A stretch of DNA of 64,000 nucleotides, from the NCBI GenBank assembly GCA_026545765.1, contig CM048844.1, forward strand, positions 64,851,035 through 64,915,034, read 5' to 3'. Positions within the stretch are counted from its first letter, which is position 1; each line of letters opens with the position of its first letter. A program made the position numbers and the translations under genes. This document shows, in pieces, positions 33,591 to 45,202 of this stretch. The notes under the pieces are model-generated. The model was given only the letters and a program-made list of their open reading frames with translations, made no database searches and was not told the DNA's origin. The DNA is from Plantago major (lineage: Eukaryota > Streptophyta > Magnoliopsida > Lamiales > Plantaginaceae).

Positions 33591-34400
33591 TTAATGATGG
33601 AATATTCATTAGTCAAACAAAGTATGCTAAGGATATGCTCAACAAGTTTAATCTAAAGCCTTCTGAAAAGAATGCCAAGATACCTATGAGCATAGGAACT
33701 AAGATGACCTATACTGAATCTGACAAGAGTGTTGCATAACAGAAATATAGGAAATTAATTGGGTCTCTACTTTACCTCACAGCAAGCAGACCGAATATTC
33801 AATATGAAGTTGGTGTATGTGCACGATTTCAGACAAATCCAATGCAATCACACTATAACACTGCTATGAAGATTCTAAGGTATGTCAAAGGTACTGTAGA
33901 AGTTGGATTGTGGTATCCAAAAGAGAGTGACTTGAGTTTAGTTGGCTATTCAGATGCTGACTATGTTGAATCAATGCTTGATAGGAAAAGTACCTCAGGA
34001 ACCTGTCAATTCCTTGGTACTAGACTAATATCATGGTTTAGCAAGAAGCAAAACTCAATTGCCACCTTAACCATAGAAGCAGAGTATATTGCTGCTGGGT
34101 GTTGTGCTTCACAAATCTTATGGATACAACAACAACTCAGAGACTATGAGATCAATGAAGAGAAAATTCCCATTTTCTGTGATAACACAAGTGCTATTGC
34201 CATAACTCAGAATCCTAAGTTTCATGCAAGAACAAATCACATTGATGTTAGACACCACTTCATTAGAGATCATGTTTAAAAAGGCAATATTGAGATACTC
34301 AAGATTGGTACTGAAGACTAACTTGCAGATATCTTCACAAAGCCTCTACAAGAAAGTAGATTCCTAGCTTTAAGACATAGTCTTGGGTTAATGGAACTAC
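33579..34400 (+). pseudogene. Pol: tail of RT and RNase H, after a deletion
   Basis: Directly after KLV the sequence reads VKQLNDGIFISQTKYAKDML, which in copia elements lies far downstream, after the catalytic YVDD motif. The whole RT palm is therefore missing. The rest is continuous: YRKLIGSLLYLTASRPNIQY, GYSDADYVES (RNase H Asp), STSGTCQFLG, SWFSKKQNSIATLTIEAEYI, CDNTSAIAITQNP, NHIDVRHHFIRDHV and LADIFTKPL. Stops at 33739, 34279 and 34321 remain. Without RT this copy cannot reverse transcribe by itself. Confidence 0.88.
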
Positions 34401-35249
34401 CAAGGTGCTAAATTGGTCACTGAGACGGGAACTCAAAGAGCCAATAAGAGAAGAATAAGGCTTTCTGAGAAAGAAAGGCACTTAAAGAATGAAGGAGATA
34501 TCTGAGTCGGGAACTCAGATATCAAGGCTAATTGTTAAAGTTGGTTAAAGAAGTATCTGAAACGGGTATTCAGATACATGAGGCCACTGAGTAAGGGGGA
34601 CACAAAAGGAGAGAAGTTGACCAATTGTACAATCTGTCAGAAGTCAACTGTCTCTTGTGTTTTGAAAAATTTCCATTCTTGTGATAATTTTCAAACAACA
34701 CTGGACGCTTAATTAATAAGCTCAGAAACCAGTTTGTCTCCTAGTTACAGATTACTGAGAGTCGAAAGTGACTCAGATAGCTATGAGCCAAATAGCATTA
34801 ATTGGGCACAATTACATGTGTTGATTGATATCGTTGATGAGAAATCAATCTCAACCATTGAAAAATTGCGCTTGTAATTCAATGGATCAGATGCGTCCAC
34901 TTAGCCCACTAGCGCAGTAACCAAGTAACTGGCGCCACTCGCATTTAATGGAAAATCACTTTTTCACCCACGCCTGTGCAGATTGCAAGAAAAATACATA
35001 GATACAGAATTCATATGTATTCTGTGTACTTGTTTTGCTATATAAAGGAGATTTTGGCAAAGACAAACACTTTTGCCTAATCCCACATTTCACCTAGAAC
35101 AAAAATAGCAAAAACCTTCATTTTTTCTCTGCTAATCTTCTCTGAAATCATCTGAATTTCTGCTAAGTGTTTCTACAAAGTATCACTTAACCGAATTCGA
35201 CATTAATCTCTTTCGATCTTACTTCTCTGCACTACTTCTATTTAAAGAG
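34401..35249 (+). other. Spacer between pol and post-pol region
   Basis: No open frame of note. There are repeats of GGAACTCAGATATC / GGTATTCAGATACA type (about 34508-34575) and a TATATAAAGGAG sequence at 35039-35050, about 200 bp before the next ATG, that could be an internal promoter. Confidence 0.45.
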
Positions 35250-36804
35250 ATGGCACCTAAAAGAGCCAGATCCCAGAAGTCCGGAGTCTCTACCTCTGGT
35301 GTTGCTGAAAAGCAAGCACCGAAATTGTTTATCCTAAACAATCGACTTGCTGGAGATTTTAACCCAGTCAATTGGTCTTCAAATCACAGAATGATTTGGG
35401 GAGGCGCTCTAGTTGACGAGTATATGATGGGTGCTGCGGTAAACAAAACCGACATGAAGCAGATCCTTGACATGCTTGAAAAGGCAAAAATTAAGGAATT
35501 TTGCTCGGCTGTTCCCAGAGGTGTATCCCCTTTGGATGTCTTGGAATTTTACAACAATTCGAGGATTATTACAAGATTGGTTAATGGCACTGAAGAAGTG
35601 GCCATCAAAACCTCAGTCCAAGGAAAACCAATTTTCCTGGACTGTGTGGCTTTCTGTGGAATCTTTGGACTCCCTAACAAGGGAAATGACTTTGAAATAG
35701 ACACCACTGATGAAGTCCTTATTGAAGGATTCAAGTCATTATACAGTGATGTATGTGACCTCACTGTATCTGGAGCATTACCTGATTTTACACTTACAAA
35801 AATAAGAATAAGACATCTAGTTGAGCACTGGGATATGATGGCTCAGATACTCCACAGATGCTTCGCCTGTCTAGAAGGAGGAGCTGATCAGATAAGTATG
35901 GAGAGATGGATGATAATGCTCCTTCTCAACACGCAAGACAATAGGCTGGAAAACCCTTTCAATTGGGGTAAGTACGCCTTCATGAACTTGGTTGAAGTTA
36001 TAGAAAGCTTTGAACCCACAATTGTCAATGAACTTGCTGAACCTAATGACACTGAGGTTTGGACTAAAAATCAGCTACTTGCTGGAGAAGCTTGGAATTA
36101 CCCTCAGAGAGGAAGGTAAAATATTCAACAGGAACCTACTCCGCAAATTTGAGTATACCAACTTGATGAAGAAAGCCACTGGAATTTAAAAGACCAAGAA
36201 AAGAAAGACAGATGATATATCTGAGGGGTCAGTTGCGACCAAGAAACCCAGAACTTCCAGAAAGAAGAAAACTTTAAAGAAAGAGGAAACTCCCATTGTG
36301 GAGGTTGACTCTCAGACATCTCTGTCTAGTGCTGATGAGGACACCAAAGTCAATGCATCCTTAGCACTTATTGATGAAAGTAGTGAGAGACCACTAACAC
36401 TCTCTGCTGAAGAAGTAGATGAGTTAAATTTTAACCCAATCTTTGAAAGGATTGAGGTTGCTGAGGAAGTCCCAGCTTCCAAGGTTGCTGAGCCAGTACC
36501 TCATCAAGGGCCATCCAATTTTGAGGATATGCAGGAAGTCCTAAGGAATACTGAGCTAGTACTAGAAGACATTGCCAATGTCTAAGTACTTAAAAATCTA
36601 CCATCCAGATCAGGATCAGCACAACAACCACAACAGCCCCAGACAACTGAGGATGTTGTGGACATGATCCTTGAACTCCAAAGATTTAATGATGTACCAG
36701 CAAACTCTACTGCTGAAGAAATTCCTGCTAAAGAGCAGGTTCCCCAACTCTCATCTGAGAGGGATCAACCTGATGTTGAGACCCAGGAGGATCAACCAGG
36801 GAAG

Positions 36805-37019
36805 GTAACTGAGACTAACTCTCAAGAAAGGCATGAAGTGCTAGAAACTTCAAATAAAGATGCGGTCACTAAGCAACAAGACCCAGGCATGGAACCCAAA
36901 CAAGTTCCAGATACCAATCAGCCTGACATTGATCAGTTTACTGGGTAGTTTAAATCTCTACTTGTTAAAATTTCTATGTTTTTGTGTTTTGTTATCAATG
37001 TGATTAATCTTTTTTACAG
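36805..37019 (+). other. Putative intron 1 in the post-pol region
   Basis: Donor AAG|GTAACT and acceptor TTTTTTACAG|GCT, both on codon boundaries (phase 0). The 3' part is T-rich and contains an in-frame TAG (36946). The donor choice is uncertain because the frame stays open for 140 nt after it. Confidence 0.4.
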
Positions 37020-37154
37020 GCTGATAAAGAAAGTGAGAAAGGAGAGGAAGTTGAAAAGCTTCCTACACAAGAGGAAGCTGGAAAGCTTCTCTCACAATAT
37101 GAGAAGGAGGATTTTGTACCCTCCATCAATAAGGAATCTGAGCCTGTCACACAG

Positions 37155-37232
37155 GTAGCTGAAGATCCTTATATATTATCTCAGACATCTCCCTCCACAG
37201 ATCTTTCTAACCCTTTCTTATTTTTCTTAAAG
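37155..37232 (+). other. Putative intron 2 in the post-pol region
   Basis: CACAG|GTAGCT to TTTCTTAAAG|GCT, 78 nt, phase 0. No internal stop. A strong pyrimidine tract precedes the acceptor. Confidence 0.4.
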
Positions 37233-37343
37233 GCTCTAACTGAGAAAAAAGATGATGTGGCTGAAAAGCCAAAGACATCAGAGGATATACCAGAGACCAC
37301 AAAGGTTTTTGAGACACACATATCTGAGCCTCCAGTCAGAGAG

Positions 37344-37418
37344 GTAAACAACTCAGATATCTTTGTGTGTTAAATCCTGCTAAATCTTTCTAAGTGTACT
37401 AACACTTTTTATTCTCAG
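37344..37418 (+). other. Putative intron 3 in the post-pol region
   Basis: AGAGAG|GTAAAC to TTATTCTCAG|GTT, 75 nt, phase 0. It contains in-frame TAA; removing it keeps the reading frame. Confidence 0.55.
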
Positions 37419-37538
37419 GTTCAGAAAGAAATGGAAGTTGAAGAGGATAAGACGCCCAAGTCTCCTCCACCAACCAGGATATCTGAGGGTCCTTCCACCT
37501 CACTAGTCAAGCCATCTGAGCCTGTTGTTGAGGCACAT

Positions 37539-37619
37539 GTAACTCAAAAACTTGACGTATTTGATTCTCATATATCTAAACAAGTTTTGACACTCACTCA
37601 AAACTCCATTTTCTTTCAG
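37539..37619 (+). other. Putative intron 4 in the post-pol region
   Basis: GCACAT|GTAACT to TTTTCTTTCAG|GCT, 81 nt, phase 0, open in frame, with a T-rich 3' end. Confidence 0.4.
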
Positions 37620-40415
37620 GCTCCTTCCCGCGCCATAAGGGTTCCTTCTACTGATGAGGAACTCCTTCAGTTCTTTACATATTACACTGTGCCCAGACAC
37701 CTTAGCTGCTTCAGACAATAGCAGAAGATAAGGAGCTCTCATATAGATGAGATCATCAGAATTCTTGATGATTTAACCAGAAGGGCACAGGCACTTGATC
37801 TGGAGAACCATGTGCACAACATGTTCCCTTATGAACAATATTCCTTTTCCCAACTAATGGAAAAGAAGTTCAGAAAGGAAGTGGCGCACAAGCTTATTCA
37901 AGCTTTTGAGCAAGCAGATAGCCACACCAGACTGGAGATGGCTCTAAAGCCAGTTCTTCCACAAACTCTGCAGATTGCTCCATCTGAGCAAGAAGAAGAC
38001 AGTGGTCATTTAATCACTCTTCCAGAGGTTATTTACCTGGTATCTGAAGATGAAGAAGATGATGAGACTGGTGAGAATGATGCTGAAAAATCAAAGTCTC
38101 CATCTCCATCTGCTCACAGGAAGAATGATGATCCCAAGGATGATGATGACAGTCCTGTACCAGGAACAGGAGGGATTACTAGAACACTAACTACTTCAGC
38201 TGCTGAGAAGTAACCTGAGAAGACAAATCACAAATCCCCTTCTCCATCCCCTTCAAGATCATCAAGCCAACATGCCCAACAGTTAGACTCTACTGAAATA
38301 GTAGAAGAGCTCTCTGAAGATACTCCACAGAAGATAAAGGAAGCTGAGTAAAGAGTAGCTCAACTCAGAGCTCTATTGGAAGAAGAAACAAGAATACATC
38401 TTGAGCTGGAAATCAAGATGGCAGAAAAAGAAGCCAACCTAAGGAAGGTTGAGGAATTAACTCGCCAGGCAGTAGAGGCCCTTGCTGAGCAAAAGGAAAT
38501 CCAGCTTGTTGCAAAAGCATTTGTTGAGGAACTGGATGCTGAAGAAACTCTAGAGGAAGAAGCTGGAAAAGATGTGCCCGCATCAAGTAAAGCAAAGGTT
38601 GCTGACTTAGACAATGAGGATAACTGGAGTAATGGAGAAGAAGAAGAAAAGGTAGCTACCCCTCAGAAAGATAATGACAATAGTCAACCTCAAACTATTG
38701 CGAAGAAGACTTGGGCCCCCTTGTGCTCATCCAGGTTTCTGGAGAAGAAGCTGAGGTTACTAAGGTTGCAAAGCTCACAGATGCATAAAATGGCTTTGCT
38801 CAGCAGAATATAGCACTTAAAGCATAATTGAAAGAATTATCCCAAGCCTACAACATATTACAAGGGAATTTTGAATCTCGTTCAGGATCCTTTGTCAGGA
38901 TGGTAGATAATTTTGATCAGTCTCCTATGACTAAGGGGGAAAGTTCGAGAAAATTCACTAAGGGGAAAGGCAAACAAAAGATGCTATCTGAAGCCCAACT
39001 CCAACATGAAACCTCTAGTCAACTACAACTGGCTCATGTCACTGGAAAAAGGTCTCAAAAACCTCCTAGAGCTGCCAAGAGCTCAAGAAGGAGAAGATAT
39101 AAAGACTATGCAGATGATGAAGAAGAGCCCTCTGAAAAGGAGGAGAAAAGGCAACAATGATGGATGCAAAGGCTTAGTGCAATCTCATCAAGAAGAAGAT
39201 GATGATGAGGATGATGAGGAAGATACTGCACCCCTCATTCAAAGAAGAAGTGTGAGAAATCCATTTGAGCCTACTACAACTGCAGTACCTATCCAGCAAG
39301 GTACATCTAGTGACAATCTCTCAAGAAGAAAAGCTAAACAAGCTGATAGACAGAGGAAGATCAAGGAAATGATTGAAGAATTCAGAGGAATTGATACTCT
39401 TAGCCCTGAGGAAGCTAGGATTAAGTATCAACCCACAAAAGCTGATCTAAACTCTGAAATCTACAAGTGCAAGTATGGTTACTGGATAATGTTTGCAAGA
39501 GACCTGTTATTTAACACAAATGGTCTCCCAGTACCAGTCTACCTTCCAATGTTGGCCCATAGAAAAAACAAGGAAGTTCTTATATCAGAGGATAAGTTGA
39601 AGGATGCACTTGATTTTGAAATCCTTGTCAGACAGGTAGCAATGAGGAAAGATCTATCTGACACTTGCCCCTACCAATAACCTGATGATGTACACAGAAT
39701 GGAAAATGTACTTGGCACTAAAACAAAGCCAACACTAGTTGTACCAGTTTATGAGTCCTTCTATCTCACTGACGAAGATTACAAGCTAGATCTGAAGTAT
39801 CTGAGGCCAATTTATGACAAATTCAAACTGTCTCCTATTCATATTGAGCATGCTTGGTTATGGGCAAGACACCTCTGGGTTGAACAGACTTGCAAAAGAA
39901 GATCCACCAAATCTTACAGGAATAATGTTGAGTTCTTAAGAAAAGTTGAATTGATTGTGAGAACCTACCTTTTTTACTACTCAAATGACATTATCAGATA
40001 TGGTAACTACATTTACCCAGATGATGGAAGCTGACAAGATGAAGACTTGAAGACCAACTAATAGAATGCTCACTTGGAACTTGGAACTTCCTTATGTCCT
40101 ATTTAGTTGCGTAATTTCTTGATTTTTGCTGATTGTAATTTATTGCTTATGTTGTAAAAGTTATCTGCGCTATCACTTGTATTCTATCTGATGAACCTAC
40201 TCTCAGATTTGTATTCTATCTGATGAACCTACTCTCAGATACGTATTCTAATGAAAAGATAACTTGTCAGAAAAGATCACACTTTGTGATTTGGTTGATG
40301 TTTACTTTCTACACTTAAATAAAAAGAAATGAAAGATCATAAGAAATGTTTAAGTGTTGGATTGTTTCCTCATCCAGTTCATAATAGGTTTCAAGATAGT
40401 CATAGGTGACTGATC

Positions 40416-40428
40416 AAGAAGGGGAAAA
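40416..40428 (+). promoter_or_regulatory. Polypurine tract
   Basis: AAGAAGGGGAAAA, two bases before the 3' LTR; primes plus-strand DNA synthesis in LTR elements. Confidence 0.85.
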
Positions 40429-40430
40429 TG

Positions 40431-41895
40431 TGTTAGGATTATCTATTTAGATTTTGATTAGTAAACCATAATGACTTATCATAGCTCAGAAAGGTAACTA
40501 GTACTCTTAGTTCACTTGAACATTGTAAAAGAGGAAACTTACTGAGTATGTTAGACTAGCAAATCTTGTATAGGATGTTAGGTCTCTGAATGTAATTTTT
40601 ATATCTTTGAAGAAGACCAAGAAGGAAGCATCCAGTAGAAGAACTCTTTTATTGAAGATCAGAAGACTGCACAAGATTGCTGAAGACTAAGGAAAATTGT
40701 GTCCTCAGATACCTTGACTCAGATACCTTGAAGCAAATAAGTGTCTGAGAGACAAACGTTTCAATAGGTTTTTGATACACTAAAGGTCACTGAGAAAGGA
40801 CTTGCAAAGCCTCAGAAAGCTTGCATTATTCCGTTGACACTACAGGACAAAAGTTGGTACGGTGCATTTATTACGCAGACATAGATGTCTGAGCAAAAGA
40901 GGAAATCTCTGAAAAGAGACAAAGCTCACTGTCGTACTAACTTCAGATATCGTTAGTTTGAATCTCATTGTGCCTAACGGATACTAATTCAAATGGCCTG
41001 ATTTTCAACTATAAATATCACTACTTAGAATGCTTGAAGATACACTGAATACACAAAACTTCATACATTACACTCAAGCATATAAGCCTTCTGCCTACTT
41101 ACTCTCTAGCTTACTGTTGCAGCTAAAGCTCTTGAATTCTAAGTAGCACGAAAGTTCTAAGTATCCTGATCCTTAACAAGAATTGTATATTGTGAAAAGT
41201 TGAATCTAGAAGATAAAGTTACGACTCATATCTGTGATTCATTCTCTTGAACAACATCAAGACTTGGGTCAGTAAAGAACAAGTTACCATACATTGAAAA
41301 TGGTATTAAGTAATCTTGATTCTACAAGAGCACTCCTACATAACTGCAGAAGTTATTAAGAGACTGCTCACCTTACAAACTACCATAACCAAAACACCAA
41401 TAAGCGTTGAGCATAGGAAGTGCTTAGTTTGGGAAACTAAGGAATAGATCAAAGGTTACTGAGTAGAGGAAGTACTTGGTTGAAAAAACCAGGGAATAAC
41501 TCAGGGGGAACACTTGGTTGGGAACCTAGTGTTAAAGGGATCAAGAGATAGGATTTTGTAAGGGGAACTCATCATCTTATCTTAGTGAATTCAAGTCCTA
41601 GAAAGGGCAAGTTGATTAGTTGAGCGATTACGCCACCCTCAGATACCACTATAAAAAGCTTTGTGTTATTTACTTTCTGCACTTACTTTCTGTATTACTT
41701 ATTATTTGCTGAGCACTTACATACATTATAGCTTGTTGAGCACGTGCACTTATCTTAAAACACTTCCGCTCTCTGAGACTAAGTATCATATATCTTCACA
41801 AGGATCTGAGAAACTGTTTTATCGTTAAAAGTTTTAAAAGACTATTCACCCCCCCCCCCCCCCATTCTTTTACTTTGTCGTTATCTGGACCAACA
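40431..41895 (+). repeat. 3' LTR of the full-length copia
   Basis: Starts TGTTAGGATTATC and ends GGACCAACA, 1465 bp. By eye it is about 94-95% like the 5' LTR, with a short CTCAGATACCTTGA duplication at about 40710. The C-tract hairpin lies at 41836-41873, with one arm mutated. Confidence 0.92.
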
Positions 41896-42062
41896 ATGAT
41901 GTTAACGAAATGAGTCTTTGTAATATGAAAAAACACCAATGTTGATAATATAGGAGTTTTGATTAATAACATTGATGATTTTCTTGACAATATAGGACCA
42001 TCTCTAAATAAATTATCAAGAGACCGTCTCGTAGGAGATTTACTCATAATCTCATATGTATA
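41896..42062. repeat. Right half of the fold-back MITE
   Basis: Complementary arm of 27434-27535, including AGAGACCGTCTCGTAGGAGA and CTCATAATCTCATATGTATA. See the left half for pairing. Confidence 0.75.
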
Positions 42063-42375
42063 ATATTTTAAATAATATCAATAACGTTTATGAGTGGAGA
42101 CATTTATATCATTTTCTATATATATGTAGATCACCGATATTCTTAATAAAATGTCTAATATCATATTTTTTTAATATAACTGTGATGCCCCGCCCTGAAG
42201 CACACTGCTCCATGGCTAAGCGCACCCGCCTGCACCCTTCCTAACAGACCATATCTTATCTGTCAGAAATCGCAGGAACGGACTAAAACCCAAGAAATAA
42301 AAAGCCATGTACTATACCTGGTATTTTCAGCATTCTTTACACATTCATTGACCAATTGTACCCTTACACCTTTAT

Positions 42376-42377
<2 letters not shown>

Positions 42378-42472
<95 letters not shown>
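42378..42472. repeat. (AT)n microsatellite
   Basis: About 47 uninterrupted AT units. Open frames across it (Ile-Tyr repeats) are artefacts. Confidence 0.97.
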
Positions 42473-42474
<2 letters not shown>

Positions 42475-43706
42475 TCGATAATCGAAAGATCCAAGAAAGA
42501 GGAAAATCTGATCAATAGGACATGAAAACATGATTGTTTAAAATGAAATTCATCACGGGAACAACTGGACAAGGCAATCATGAACATATAAATATCCAGA
42601 GAAGCAATAGAAGTGATGACATAATTAATACAGACGAAAAGAAGGGAATGATGAAAAGGACAAGACATGAATATGAGTGAGAACACTCGAAAGAAAGAGA
42701 AATGGGTTCAGGAATTGATTGTTAAATAAACAAGGGATTAACGAGCAAGGAAATGATAGGAGATACAAGATAAGAGGTTTCAAAGAGTAATATGGATTTC
42801 AAATGAACTAAGATGATCATGAGTTGACCAACTGATACAAGGTTTATAAGAATCAATAACAAAGGTCATGAACAAATGAATGAGGAGGTTAAACAAGTAC
42901 AAGAACAAGCAAATGGTAGTCTAATGGAATTATATGAAGAAGGCTCGTCAAGTATCGAATCAATGAACAAGATTTATGGCTAGTCTGATAAATGATAATG
43001 GTACAAGAAGATCGGGTTAATACCAGGTGACACAAGATATCAAGGTTAATTGGATAAGCATAACCGAAAGGGCTTATGCATGATGAAGTATTGTATCAAG
43101 AGTAGTACCACACATTATCAATCAAAAAGACTTGTAGGAACAAGACCTAATAAATATCCATTTTTTCCAGGGGCCGGATGCCCGAACGGTATAAAAGAGA
43201 AGGCTAGAATATTTACCAAATGAACCATACACTGCTTGGTCCATCCAATCTATAAATCAAGATGCTCTAGAAAATCCCTGCAACATCTCGCCTATCCAAA
43301 CACGAACAAAAGCTATCCCTAGTCAGTCCCGAGGCATCTAACCTATAACAGGGGCATGATCACCATCCTAAAATATAACAATTGTCCAAAATAGAAATTT
43401 ACCGATCAAAATACGTATAAATGATATCCGTATAATTTAATAGAGTTAACTATAATAAATTACTAAATTGAATAATAAGGCAGAAACATATACCCGTATG
43501 AGCTCCGGTATTTCCTTGGTTACGCATTTCAGTTTACTTAAATTTACTTTTCTTTTCGTTTTCCTCTTAGATGAAACAATGGACACAACTTACTGATTTG
43601 AGTGTGTGAAAAGTGTGAAGTTTTGTGATAGTGCGGAAATGTTTATATATAAGCTTTGAGGTAGTGAGTACTGTACTGGTAATGAAATCAGAACATAGAA
43701 GGGGTT

Positions 43707-44656
43707 GTTAAGCCTTGGTAGCGTTTAAATTATATGAAATATTTTGTAAGTTTGAAAATGCCCTAGCTAAAAAAATTATGAAATCTGAAAAATTTAAAAA
43801 CTTCGTATATATCGAAAACATTATCTGAACATATACGAATGATAACAACAGTAAACACAAATCGGAAAAAAATTCGAATTTTTTTTTTTTCGAAAAATAT
43901 TTCGGTTATAAAAATTTTCGAATTTTTTTTTTTTCGAAAAATATACAAACATGTACGGACAGTAAATAACAACTGTAAACACAAATCGGAAAAAATTTCG
44001 AATTTTTTTTTCGAAAAATATTTCGGTTATAAAAATATTTACATAAAACTTGAAATAATTTCGAAAAAAAATTTTATTTTTTTTTTTAAAAAAAGATAAA
44101 GGTTATGAAATGGCCGGTTTTAAAACCGGCCATTTCATGAACTGGCCGGTTTTAAAACCGGCCAGTTCAAAATTTTTTTGTTTTTGTAAAAATTGAAAGT
44201 AATTTGGAAATTTAAAAAAAAAATTAAAAAAAATACGAAATCACCCTTTGGCCGGCCACATCCCATTTCGTATTTTTTTTTTAAATTTCCAAATTACTTT
44301 CAATTTTTAGAAAAAAAAATTGATTATGAACTGGCCGGTTTTAAAACCGGCCATTTCATAACCTTTATTTAAAAAAAAAAAAAAATTTGAAATTACTTCA
44401 AATTTTTTGTAAATATTTTTATAACCGAAATATTTTTCGAAAAAAAACAAATTCAAAATTTTTTCCGATTTGTGTTTACTGTTGTTATTTATATTCTTAT
44501 GTTCAGATATTTTCAAAAAAAAAATTCGAAATTTTTTCGATTTGTGTTTACTGTTATTATTTCAGTTTTTGTGTATACGAAGTTTTTAAATTTTTCAGAT
44601 TTCATAATTTTTCTTTAACTTACAAAATATTTCATATTTAAACGCTACCGCTTAAC
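43707..44656. repeat. 950-bp fold-back with nested GC-rich palindromes
   Basis: The left end GTTAAGCCTTGGTAGCGTTT pairs with the right end AAACGCTACCGCTTAAC. Inner arms with ACAGTAAACACAAATCGG pair with CCGATTTGTGTTTACTGT. Near the centre GGCCGGTTTTAAAACCGGCC occurs at 44112-44131, 44144-44163 and 44333-44352, each extended to a longer palindrome by flanking ATGAAAT or TGAACT bases. Confidence 0.88.
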
Positions 44657-45202
44657 ATTGTCGTGGGACTCATATTTATAGTACTATTAAGAAACAGAAC
44701 ATAGAACATATATTTATAGTGAAATGAGAGGCCGTGGAGTGACTCAGCAATTAAGGAAAAACCAAGGAGTGACTCAGCAATTAAGGAAAAACCAAGGAGT
44801 TACACGTTGTGTCGAATGATAAGAGTCATAAAATTAGCGTGTCATGTATATATAATTGTTATTATTTTAATATGTGAATTAATTGGACGAGCCTACTTAT
44901 TTCGATTTTTACAAAGGCGATCTGAAAGTCAAAGAGGTCCAATAAACAAATACTATACATTCATACGGTTCATATTACGGTGACCGTTCTTTCGTAGGCC
45001 CTCGTTTCGATATATAAAACGGCTTAAATTAAAACTATTAACATGACGGGCCTAAAATTATATAAAACAATGATAACAAAAAGTTCAAAATTAAGCAAGC
45101 CGAATAACAATAATAGAAAATGACGATTATTATAATAATAATTTTATAATTTATTTATTTAGTTATCTAGAGCGGTTACTGCAAGCGGGGTGTTACAATA
45201 AC

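Larger units (their letters stand above)
35250..40034 (+). pseudogene. Post-pol ('env-like') region of the SIRE-like element, with putative introns
   Basis: The first open stretch (35250-36119, 289 residues) starts MAPKRARSQKSG. It has a globular domain typical of plant-element proteins of unknown function (LEFYNNSRIITRLVNG, VQGKPIFLDCVAFCGIFGLP, RHLVEHWDMMAQILHRCF, MERWMIMLLLNTQD). A one-base shift leads into EEGKIFNRNLLRKFEYTNLM, a basic nuclear-signal-like KKPRTSRKKK, then long acidic, Pro/Glu/Ser-rich sequence (36300-38830) interrupted by four intron-like segments. A Lys/Arg- and Asp/Glu-rich part follows, and a second globular part (39360-40034: YKCKYGYWIMFARDLLFN, LKYLRPIYDKFKLSPIHIEH). 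No signal peptide or membrane segment is evident, so 'envelope' is only a positional name. About five stops or shifts break it. Confidence 0.7.
27536..41895 (+). mobile_element. Full-length-ended SIRE-like Ty1/copia element, 14.4 kb
   Basis: Order: 5' LTR, Met PBS, gag, in-frame TAA, protease, integrase, RT remnant, RNase H, post-pol ORF region, polypurine tract, 3' LTR. The LTRs differ by several percent by eye. Flanking ATAAT (27531-27535) and ATGAT (41896-41900) are a probable 5-bp duplication with one change. Scattered stops (for example 29545, 30127, 31063, 32634, 33177) and an RT-core deletion make it defective. The long post-pol region puts it in the SIRE/Maximus lineage. Confidence 0.9.
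42181..45197. mobile_element. Solo LTR, 3.0 kb, TSD ATAAC
   Basis: It begins TGTGATGCCCCGC and ends GCGGGGTGTTACA, an inverted match to the TGTAACACCCCGC start known from Tekay/Del-type chromoviruses. Flanks are ATAAC at 42176-42180 and ATAAC at 45198-45202, a perfect 5-bp duplication. No PBS, gag or pol is seen inside, and the length fits a long chromovirus LTR. It contains a 95-bp AT array and a 950-bp fold-back. Confidence 0.75.

Noticed and set aside
35250..36119. A true viral-type envelope protein
   Set aside because: No signal peptide, cleavage site or membrane segment is visible; the name env-like is positional only.
42375..42686. Open frame with long Ile-Tyr repeat
   Set aside because: It is the translation of the (AT)n microsatellite; frames at 49231-49419, 49666-49881 and 25839-26021 are the same artefact.
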